DNA of 5,194 nt from Actinomycetota bacterium (GTDB taxonomy: Bacteria; Actinomycetota; Thermoleophilia; Gaiellales; Gaiellaceae): the NCBI GenBank assembly GCA_013817555.1, contig JACDCN010000169.1, forward strand, positions 1 to 5,194, read 5' to 3'. The number at the start of each line of letters is the position of its first letter. Positions within the stretch are counted from its first letter, which is position 1. The notes beneath the pieces were generated by a model. The model was not told the origin of the DNA. It was given only the letters and a program-made list of their open reading frames with translations, and made no database searches. Below are positions 1-5,194 of the stretch, piece by piece. The translations under genes and the position numbers were made by a program.

Positions 1-1170
1 CTCGAGGCCCACCGGATCCGGCAGCGGACGGAATACGACATGGAGATGCTGAAGGAGCTCGGCTTCACGAGCGGCATCGAGAACTACTCGCGCATCCTCG
101 AGGGCCGAGCTCCGGGGACTCACCCGTTCACGCTGATCGACTACTTCCCGGACGATTTCGTCGTCTTCGTCGATGAGTCGCACCAGACCGTCCCTCAGCT
201 CGGCGGGATGTACGAGGGCGACCGCTCGCGCAAGCAGACGCTGATCGACTACGGGTTCCGGCTCCCGTCAGCACTCGACAACCGCCCGCTTCGCTTCGAC
301 GAGTTCCTGGGCAAGGTCAACCAGCTTGTCTTCGTCTCCGCGACGCCGGGGCCATTCGAGCTCACGCGCTCGAACGTCATCTCCGAGCAGCTGATCCGGC
401 CAACTGGGATCGTCGACCCCGAGGTCGAGTTGCGCCCGACGAAGAATCAGATCGATGACCTCCTGAATGAGATCCGCCATCGAGAGGAGGCGGGCGAGCG
501 CACTCTCATCACCACGCTGACAAAGAAGATGGCCGAGGACCTGACCGACTATCTCCTGGAGGCCGGCGTCCGCGCGCGCTATCTCCACTCCGAGATCAAC
601 ACGCTCGACCGAATCGGGATCATCCGCGAGCTTCGCCTTGGCGAGTACGACGTCCTCGTCGGGGTCAACCTCCTGCGCGAGGGGCTCGACCTGCCGGAGG
701 TCTCGCTCGTCGCCGTGCTGGACGCCGACAAGGAAGGGTTTCTGCGCGGCAAGACCGCACTCATCCAGACGACTGGGCGCGCCGCACGCAACACGGCCGG
801 GAAGGTTCTCCTCTACGCGGATAAACGCACGGAGGCGATCATCGGCGCGATGGAGGAGACGAACCGCCGGCGGGAGTACCAGATTGCCTACAACGAGGAG
901 CACGGGATCACACCGCAGACGATCGTCAAGGGAGTGTCCGACATCGCCGAGCTGCTCTCGCTCGAGTCACCGCACGTCCCGTCGTCGCGCCGCCGGCGGG
1001 GGAAGGCCCAGGTGGAGGGGATGACCGGCGAGGAGCTCGAGAAGCTCGTCATCACTCTCGAGGAGGAGATGTACCTCGCGGCCGAGGAGCTCCGCTTCGA
1101 GTACGCCGCCAAGCTGCGGGACGAGATCAAGGAGCTCCGCCGTGAGCTCATGGCGTTCGCCAAGGCCTGA
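1..1170 (+). CDS. uvrB: UvrB, excinuclease ABC subunit B (C-terminal part; 5' end outside window)
   Basis: UvrB is the DNA-damage verification helicase of bacterial nucleotide excision repair. It is loaded onto DNA by UvrA and then recruits the nuclease UvrC in the cytoplasm. The reading frame is open from base 1, so the gene is cut by the window edge; 389 residues are visible against about 670 for a full-length protein. Visible motifs in order are GIENYSR (near base 75), the Walker B/DEAD-type box DESH (172-183) followed by QLGGMYEGDRSRKQTL, the SATPGPFEL motif (near 340), TTLTKKMAEDLT, LLREGLDLPEVSLVAVLDADKEG, and the helicase motif VI core GRAARN (near 775). The C-terminal UVR domain (about 1030-1155), which in the family contacts UvrC, is complete. 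One small oddity is LIQTTGRAARN, where most homologues have LIQTIGRAARN. The next gene converges on this one, and I see no clear terminator. Identification is secure. Confidence 0.97.
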   Translation, partial: LEAHRIRQRTEYDMEMLKELGFTSGIENYSRILEGRAPGTHPFTLIDYFPDDFVVFVDESHQTVPQLGGMYEGDRSRKQTLIDYGFRLPSALDNRPLRFDEFLGKVNQLVFVSATPGPFELTRSNVISEQLIRPTGIVDPEVELRPTKNQIDDLLNEIRHREEAGERTLITTLTKKMAEDLTDYLLEAGVRARYLHSEINTLDRIGIIRELRLGEYDVLVGVNLLREGLDLPEVSLVAVLDADKEGFLRGKTALIQTTGRAARNTAGKVLLYADKRTEAIIGAMEETNRRREYQIAYNEEHGITPQTIVKGVSDIAELLSLESPHVPSSRRRRGKAQVEGMTGEELEKLVITLEEEMYLAAEELRFEYAAKLRDEIKELRRELMAFAKA

Positions 1171-1205
1171 GTCAGTCAGAGCGCCGCCGGAGCCTTAGGA
1201 GAACG

Positions 1206-2432
1206 CTACACCCGTCGGTCTCGGCTCTCCAGATGCTCAACCACGTGAGCTGCATCCTCGCCTACGCCGAGGAAGAGCGAGGACTTGCGCTTGTGGAGCC
1301 AATGGAGGCCCACGAAAAAGAGGCCCGGCAGCGGGGAGACCCCGCGCTCGTGGACCGGCCATCCTTGCTCGTCGGTCTGGACTCCTTCGATCCAGGAATG
1401 GTCGGGACGGAACCCGTTCGCCCACAGGATCGTGTCGACGCCTTCACTCCGCAGGTCGAGCTCGGTCAGGTGCGGGATCGGCGGGTCAGGTTCATCGGGC
1501 TCGGGAGCGGGGACATCCATGCCCGTCGCCTCGATGTGCTCGTCGACTCGGCGCTTGAAGTTGGCAACGAACTCCTCGCCATTAGCGAGGCTTTCCTCGA
1601 GCCCTCCGCCGACCTGCACGACACCCTCTTCGATCCCCTCGACCCGCCCGAGCAAAATCGCTCCGTGCCGCGCGAGCAAGCGCGGGTTGCAGTCGTGACC
1701 TCCGTCGTTCCCGGAGACCGGTGGATTGCATGTCAGTCGAGCGGCAGGGGACGGAAGGTTGTCGGCCGTTTCGTCTGCAAGCCCGGTCTCGATCAACCAG
1801 TGGACGAGTTCGCGTCTTCGATATCGGCGCGGCAGCCACGGACAACGCCCGACTGAGAGGTAGACAGCTCGGCCCGCGGCGAGAAGCTCCTCGGAGATCT
1901 GGCAGCCGGATTGGCCGCTGCCCACGACGAGGACACCTCCCGGTGGGAGCTGCTGAGGGCGGTGGTACTCACTCGTATGCAGCTGGACCACGTCCGCCGG
2001 TACCCGCGCGGCGAGCGAAGCCGAGGTCGGCCACTGATATGCGCCTCCCGCGACGACGACGTTGGCCGCTTGGACGGTGCCGCTGGATGTCTCCACCAGG
2101 TAGTCGCCATCGCTGCGCCTTACGTACGTCACGTCAACGCCGTTCCGCACGGGCGCGTCGAATGCGCGGGCGTAATCCTCCAGGTACGCGATCACTTCCG
2201 CGAGCGGGGCGAACCCGTCGGGCTCGGGCCCTCGGTACTCGAAGCCGGGAAGCTGCTGTGCCCAGTTCGGGGTGTTGAGAACGAAGTTGTCCCAGCGTTG
2301 CGACCGCCACGTCTCGCCTACGCGTCCACGCTCGAAAACAACATGTTCGTGGCCCCGCTGCGTAAGGTGGTAGCTGGTGGCCAGTCCGGCTTGCCCCGCA
2401 CCGATGACCACGGTCCCGACACGCTCCGACAC
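1206..2432 (-). CDS. FAD/NAD(P)H-dependent oxidoreductase, flavin-monooxygenase-like
   Basis: This is a predicted soluble flavoprotein oxidoreductase of the flavin-monooxygenase-like superfamily (CzcO/COG2072 type). From the preferred GTG start it has 408 residues. It shows an N-terminal FAD-binding Rossmann motif GAGQAG (residues 11-16) with an acidic residue ending the second strand (Glu34), then GETW (39-42) and RWD (46-48). A second dinucleotide motif GSGQSG (171-176) should bind NAD(P)H, and LWANGF (336-341) resembles the ATG-type motif. Part of the FMO fingerprint before the second Rossmann fold is kept (HTSEYHRP, His152/Tyr156/Pro159), but its leading F-x-G is absent, so it is not a canonical class B FMO. 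From memory the overall layout resembles the MSMEG_0569-type flavoproteins. The substrate is unknown. The frame opens as far as a GTG at 2507, but that start lacks a ribosome site, adds a poorly matching N-terminus and would overlap the divergent DUF2277 gene. The GTG at 2430-2432 is therefore preferred. Confidence 0.88.
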   Translation of the reverse strand: MSERVGTVVIGAGQAGLATSYHLTQRGHEHVVFERGRVGETWRSQRWDNFVLNTPNWAQQLPGFEYRGPEPDGFAPLAEVIAYLEDYARAFDAPVRNGVDVTYVRRSDGDYLVETSSGTVQAANVVVAGGAYQWPTSASLAARVPADVVQLHTSEYHRPQQLPPGGVLVVGSGQSGCQISEELLAAGRAVYLSVGRCPWLPRRYRRRELVHWLIETGLADETADNLPSPAARLTCNPPVSGNDGGHDCNPRLLARHGAILLGRVEGIEEGVVQVGGGLEESLANGEEFVANFKRRVDEHIEATGMDVPAPEPDEPDPPIPHLTELDLRSEGVDTILWANGFRPDHSWIEGVQTDEQGWPVHERGVSPLPGLFFVGLHWLHKRKSSLFLGVGEDAAHVVEHLESRDRRV

Positions 2433-2440
2433 GTCTGCCA

Positions 2441-2446
2441 ACCCTA
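2441..2446 (-). promoter_or_regulatory. Candidate -10 hexamer of the oxidoreductase gene (leaderless)
   Basis: Read on the minus strand, TAGGGT fits the actinobacterial -10 pattern TANNNT and ends 8 bases before the GTG at 2432. That spacing would put the transcript start at or next to the start codon. No good -35 box is visible. An AGGAAG/AGGG purine stretch in the same place could alternatively act as a weak ribosome-binding site. This is a pattern match only. Confidence 0.25.
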
Positions 2447-2467
2447 CTTCCTCGACTGTCGAGCGGC

Positions 2468-2473
2468 TACGCT
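2468..2473 (+). promoter_or_regulatory. Candidate -10 hexamer of the DUF2277 gene (leaderless)
   Basis: TACGCT matches TANNNT and ends exactly 7 bases before the ATG at 2481, the spacing expected when transcription begins at the start codon. No Shine-Dalgarno sequence precedes that ATG, which agrees with leaderless translation. No clear -35 element is seen. This is inference from spacing and pattern. Confidence 0.3.
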
Positions 2474-2480
2474 GCGTTAC

Positions 2481-2756
2481 ATGTGCCGGAACATCAAGAC
2501 GCTTCACAACTTCGCGCCGCCGGCTACCGAGGACGAGGTGCGCGCGGCCGCCCTTCAGTACGTCCGCAAGGTCAGCGGCTCGTCGAAGCCTGCGAAGGCC
2601 AACGAGGCGGCCTTCGCGCTGGCCGTCGACGAGGTGGCCGACACGACGCGGCGGCTGCTCGCGGAGCTCGTGACGTACGCCGCGCCTCGGGATCGCGAAG
2701 TCGAGGCCGAGCGCGCGCGTGCACGGGCTGCCCAGCGCTTCGGCCGCGCCGCGTAA
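2481..2756 (+). CDS. DUF2277 family small protein
   Basis: The product is a 91-residue protein of unknown function recognised as a member of the DUF2277 family by its hallmark N-terminus MCRNIKTL, the following FAPPATEDEV, the core ALQYVRKVSGSSKPAKANE and the C-terminal APPRDREVE-like segment (here AAPRDREVEAERARARAA). The frame is open much further upstream, but the family begins at this Met-Cys-Arg-Asn, so the ATG at 2481 is the true start. The length matches the family, which I recall as about 85-95 residues. It looks mainly helical (about residues 16-31, 37-66 and 70-88), has no signal peptide or membrane segment and is therefore cytosolic. It has one cysteine, at position 2. It is transcribed divergently from the flavoprotein gene and stands 117 bp upstream of the kinase gene on the same strand, so co-transcription with the two-component system cannot be excluded. 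No function should be assigned. Confidence 0.9.
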   Translation: MCRNIKTLHNFAPPATEDEVRAAALQYVRKVSGSSKPAKANEAAFALAVDEVADTTRRLLAELVTYAAPRDREVEAERARARAAQRFGRAA

Positions 2757-2839
2757 CGAGGAACACGTAACCAGGCGCCGTCTCGAGCGAGTCGCAGCGG
2801 CGACCGGGCAAGCCTCGCCCCGCGCGGATCGCGTTCAGT

Positions 2840-2869
2840 GACTCGCCGTCGGTTCTAGCCGATCTAGTC
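2840..2869. promoter_or_regulatory. Imperfect dyad just upstream of the kinase start codon
   Basis: An outer arm GACT (2840-2843) pairs with AGTC (2866-2869) and an inner arm TCGG (2849-2852) pairs with CCGA (2859-2862), with a six-base loop TTCTAG. The element ends 4 bases before the ATG at 2874, where no Shine-Dalgarno sequence is visible. It could be an operator or a 5'-leader hairpin, or it could be chance in GC-rich DNA. It does not match the compact DevR/DosR box. Confidence 0.2.
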
Positions 2870-2873
2870 GCAC

Positions 2874-4529
2874 ATGAGTATCGATAATCCTTGTACGCCC
2901 GAGACGTCCCAAACTGCGCGCCTCCGCGGCCTCATCGACGCCGGCATCGCGCTCGGCTCGGAGGTGTCCCTCGATGCGCTCCTGCAGAAGCTGGTCGAGA
3001 CAGCCGCTGCTCTGACCGGCGCTCGCTATGCGGCGCTCGGCGTCATCGATGAGACCGGAACCGAGCTCGAGCGTTTCCTGACGACCGGCATCGGCGAGGA
3101 GTTGCACGCCGCAATCGGCGAGCTGCCGCGGGGGCGCGGCATCCTTGGCGTCTTGATCAAAGACGCTGAACCGCTGCTGCTGGAGTCGATTACCGACGAC
3201 CCGCGCTCGGTCGGGTTCCCGCCGCACCATCCGGCCATGCGCGGTTTCCTCGGCGTTCCGATCCTCCTCCGCGGGAGGGCCTACGGCAACCTCTACTTGA
3301 CCGAGAAGGCGGGCGGCCCGTTCACCGCCGAGGATCAAGGACTGGTCGAGACGCTGGCCGCTCAAGCGGCGGTGGCGATCGAGAATGCACGGCTTCTTCA
3401 GGATGCGACCACGTGGTCCGCACAACTCGAAGCACTCAACGAAGTCGGCGCGGCGCTTGCAGGCGAGGTCGAGCTGCCGCGCCTCTTGCAGCTCATCTGC
3501 CGGCGCCTGCGCGGCCTGATCGGAGCGCGGGTGGTGACGATCGCGTTGCCCGCCTCCGAGCGCACGCTGCGCATCGAAGCGGCCGACGGCGCCGGCGCGG
3601 ACGAGATCCTCGGGCTGCGTCTCGAGCGCGCTGGCTCGAAGAGCGGCGACGTTCTTGAACGCCGGCGCGCCGAACGCGTGGATGCGCTCGCGGACGATCC
3701 CGAGGTTGACCAACACGCGACGAGTCTCATCGATGCGCGTACCGGCCTGTACGTCCCGCTGCTTGTCGGCGCGCGGCCGATCGGAGTGATCGTCGCCCAC
3801 GACAAGGAGGGCGAAGCCCCACGCTTCAGCGACGACGACCTTCGCCTCGCTGAGATCTTCGCTTCGCGCGCCGCGGTCGCCGTCGACCTGTCGGAGCGGG
3901 TAGCACGCGACGCGCTCCGTCGCGTCGTCGAGGCGCAGGAGCTCGAGCGACGCCGGCTTGCCCGCGAGCTTCACGACCAGACAGGTCAGGAGTTGACGTC
4001 GGTGCTGCTCGGCTTGAAGGCGGTCGAGGAGGCCAAGAGTGACGCCGAGCGCGCCAAAGCCCTGGCCGCTGTCCGCGAGCAGGTCGTCGAGACGCTGCAC
4101 GACGTGCGTCGCCTGGCTGTCGAGCTTCGGCCGAAGGCCCTCGACGACTTCGGACTCGCGGCGGCGCTCGAGCGCCTTCGCGACATCTTTTCCGAACAGA
4201 CCGGCATGCGCGTCGATCTCGAGTCGCGGATCCGCGATCGGCTTCCACCTGACGTCGAGACCGCGCTCTACCGGATCGTTCAGGAAGCGTTGACCAACAT
4301 CGTCAAGCATGCCCAGGCCAACGCCGTCAGCATCGTCTTGGCCCGCAAGGCAGGCGCGGTTACGGCGTTGATCGAGGACGATGGCCGCGGTTTCAACCAC
4401 GACGGCAGTGGCGAAGGCCTCGGACTCCTCGGCATGGGCGAGAGGCTGGCACTCTTGGGCGGCAGACTTAAGGTCGAGTCCAGGCCGGGTGCCGGGACGA
4501 CGATCGTCGCCGAGGTGCCCCTGTCATGA
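2874..4529 (+). CDS. Soluble GAF-GAF sensor histidine kinase (NarL-type two-component system; DosS/DosT-like)
   Basis: This 551-residue cytosolic histidine kinase has no membrane segment. Domain order is GAF1 (about 32-175), GAF2 (about 186-340), a charged helical linker (341-360), HisKA_3 dimerisation/phosphoacceptor domain (about 355-425) and HATPase_c (about 460-550). The H-box RRLARELHDQTGQ places the phosphorylated histidine at His367; Gln372 completes the HDxxxQ motif linked to phosphatase activity in this family. The ATP site shows the N-box (Glu471, Asn475), the DxGxG G1 box (Asp502-Gly506) and a glycine-rich G2 box (513-522), so all catalytic elements are present. The architecture equals that of mycobacterial DosS/DosT, and GAF1 contains GFPPHHPAMRGFLG and GNLYLTEK, with His119 and Tyr141 at the haem-ligand and distal-tyrosine positions. 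The kinase core, however, is of the common HDQTGQ type rather than the DosS type. An in-frame TAG at 2865 makes the ATG at 2874 the earliest usable start. Its last four bases overlap the response regulator gene. Confidence 0.95.
   Translation: MSIDNPCTPETSQTARLRGLIDAGIALGSEVSLDALLQKLVETAAALTGARYAALGVIDETGTELERFLTTGIGEELHAAIGELPRGRGILGVLIKDAEPLLLESITDDPRSVGFPPHHPAMRGFLGVPILLRGRAYGNLYLTEKAGGPFTAEDQGLVETLAAQAAVAIENARLLQDATTWSAQLEALNEVGAALAGEVELPRLLQLICRRLRGLIGARVVTIALPASERTLRIEAADGAGADEILGLRLERAGSKSGDVLERRRAERVDALADDPEVDQHATSLIDARTGLYVPLLVGARPIGVIVAHDKEGEAPRFSDDDLRLAEIFASRAAVAVDLSERVARDALRRVVEAQELERRRLARELHDQTGQELTSVLLGLKAVEEAKSDAERAKALAAVREQVVETLHDVRRLAVELRPKALDDFGLAAALERLRDIFSEQTGMRVDLESRIRDRLPPDVETALYRIVQEALTNIVKHAQANAVSIVLARKAGAVTALIEDDGRGFNHDGSGEGLGLLGMGERLALLGGRLKVESRPGAGTTIVAEVPLS
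4512..4517 (+). promoter_or_regulatory. Ribosome-binding site of the response regulator gene, inside the kinase gene
   Basis: GAGGTG is a full match to the anti-Shine-Dalgarno end of 16S rRNA and lies 8 bases before the ATG at 4526. It fixes that ATG as the regulator start. Together with the ATGA stop/start overlap it points to translational coupling of kinase and regulator. Confidence 0.6.
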
Positions 4530-5179
4530 GCGATCCGCGAATCCGTGTCTTGATCGTCGACGACCACCCTGTCGTCCGAAGCGGCCTGCGCAAGGTCCTC
4601 GAGTCCGAAGCCGACATCGAGGTCGTCGGCGAGGCGGGCGACGCCAGGCACGCCGTCTTCGAGACGCGGGCCCAGAAGCCCGACGTGATCCTGATGGACG
4701 TCGTCATGCCGGGGAAGAGCGGTATCGAGGCCACTCCCGACGTCCTCCACGACGCCCCCGAGGCCAAGGTCCTGATCCTCTCGATGCAGGACGACCCGAA
4801 CTACGTGCGTCAGGCCTTCGCCGCCGGCGCCGCCGGCTACATCCTCAAGGAGGCCGCCGACACCGACCTCGTCGCTGCTGTGCGCGAGGTGGCCAGCGGC
4901 GGGCGCTATGTCCACCCCACCCTGGGCGCGCGCATGGTCGCCGCGGATGCCGAGGAGCGCAAGCGCGCCGAAGATGACCCCCTCTCAGACCGCGAGCGCG
5001 ACGTGCTGCGCCTGCTAGCCCTCGGCCACACCAACCAGGAGATCGCCGCCAAGCTCTACATCTCGGTCCGCACCGCCGAGACCCATCGAGCGCACATCAT
5101 GCAGAAGCTGCGCCTGAGCACGCGCGCCGAGGTCGTCCGCTACGCGCTCGAGCATGGCTTCTTAGAGGCTGAGACGTAG
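4526..5179 (+). CDS. NarL/FixJ-family response regulator with LuxR-type HTH
   Basis: This 217-residue cytosolic transcription regulator is the cognate partner of the upstream kinase. The receiver domain (about 6-122) has the acidic pair Asp12/Asp13 in VDDHPVVRSGL, the phosphoacceptor Asp58 in ILMDVVMPG, the switch Ser86 in LILSMQ and Lys108 in GYILKEA, so all phosphorylation residues are intact. After a short charged linker (about 136-151) comes a LuxR/GerE-type DNA-binding domain (about 152-212), starting LSDRERDVLRLLALGHTNQE, with recognition helix ISVRTAETHRAHIMQKL. Length and layout are normal for the family. The HTH resembles the common UhpA/LiaR-like type more than that of DosR/DevR, so target sites should not be assumed to be DevR boxes. 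The gene overlaps the kinase by ATGA, and phosphotransfer from kinase His367 to Asp58 is expected. Target genes are not identifiable here. The receiver has Pro71 after GIEAT where an arginine or similar residue is usual, probably neutral. Confidence 0.96.
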   Translation: MSDPRIRVLIVDDHPVVRSGLRKVLESEADIEVVGEAGDARHAVFETRAQKPDVILMDVVMPGKSGIEATPDVLHDAPEAKVLILSMQDDPNYVRQAFAAGAAGYILKEAADTDLVAAVREVASGGRYVHPTLGARMVAADAEERKRAEDDPLSDRERDVLRLLALGHTNQEIAAKLYISVRTAETHRAHIMQKLRLSTRAEVVRYALEHGFLEAET

Positions 5180-5194
5180 CGGACAGTTCCAGAG

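Noticed and set aside
1162..1196. Possible bidirectional terminator between the convergent uvrB and oxidoreductase genes (AAGGC with GCCTT, plus a small CTGA/TCAG dyad inside).
   Set aside because: The arms are only 4-5 bp, separated by unpaired sequence, with no T tract on either side; not distinguishable from chance.
1233..2278. Plus-strand open frames of 137-207 codons across the oxidoreductase gene.
   Set aside because: They lie opposite a minus-strand gene with two clear dinucleotide-binding motifs; their products are Arg/Ser/Pro-rich and match nothing I recognise.
1911..2480. In-frame N-terminal extension of the DUF2277 reading frame.
   Set aside because: It lies antisense to the oxidoreductase, and the DUF2277 family starts at the MCRNI methionine at 2481.
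2752..2771. Direct repeat CGTAAC at 2752-2757 and 2766-2771.
   Set aside because: Six bases, two copies, the first overlapping the stop codon of the DUF2277 gene; too short to support a function.
2799..2819. Hairpin GGCGA/TCGCC after the DUF2277 gene as an intrinsic terminator.
   Set aside because: Only five base pairs around an 11-base loop and no downstream T tract; such stems are frequent in GC-rich DNA.
2840..2869. Reading the GACT...AGTC arms as a DevR/DosR box, given the DosS-like kinase.
   Set aside because: The known DevR box has the two half-sites almost adjacent in about 20 bp; here the arms are 22 bases apart, and the regulator HTH is not DosR-like.
2835..4400. A 521-codon open frame antisense to the histidine kinase gene, nearly as long as the gene itself.
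   Set aside because: The product is rich in Arg, Asp, Leu and Ala with no recognisable domain. The sense strand encodes a complete kinase with every catalytic motif. Long antisense frames are expected opposite GC-rich codons ending in C or G.
4280..4915. A 211-codon antisense frame spanning the kinase/regulator junction.
   Set aside because: Shadow of the two sense genes; low-complexity His/Asp/Val/Gly-rich product without any domain.

Overview
The window is high-GC and gene-dense, and looks like chromosome from a high-GC soil-type bacterium. The DosS/DosT-like GAF sensor kinase, the DUF2277 protein and promoters that look leaderless suggest an actinobacterium, possibly a deep lineage such as Thermoleophilia. 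That placement is inference: there is no rRNA gene or lineage-specific marker in the window.

Layout. (1) Positions 1-1170, + strand: the C-terminal part of uvrB, the nucleotide excision repair helicase; its N-terminus lies off the left edge. (2) Positions 1206-2432, - strand: a two-dinucleotide-fold FAD/NAD(P)H oxidoreductase related to flavin monooxygenases. It converges on uvrB across a 35-bp gap in which I see no convincing terminator. (3) Positions 2481-2756, + strand: a 91-residue DUF2277 protein of unknown function, divergent from the oxidoreductase across only 48 bp. Each of these two genes has a TANNNT -10-like hexamer 7-8 bases before its start codon, as expected for leaderless mRNAs. 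(4) Positions 2757-2873: a 117-bp gap with an imperfect dyad just before the next start codon. (5) Positions 2874-4529 and 4526-5179, + strand: a two-component operon, a soluble GAF-GAF-HisKA_3-HATPase histidine kinase overlapping a NarL/FixJ-type response regulator by ATGA.

How the genes work together. Only the last pair shows a clear functional link: the kinase senses a cytoplasmic signal, autophosphorylates at His367 and passes phosphate to Asp58 of the regulator, whose C-terminal LuxR-type HTH should bind DNA. The first GAF domain carries the histidine and tyrosine that correspond to the haem ligand and distal tyrosine of mycobacterial DosS/DosT, so a gas- or redox-sensing role is the best testable idea in the window. 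uvrB, the oxidoreductase and the DUF2277 gene look like unrelated neighbours. I see no mobile element, CRISPR array, tRNA or rRNA, and no obviously novel multi-gene system.
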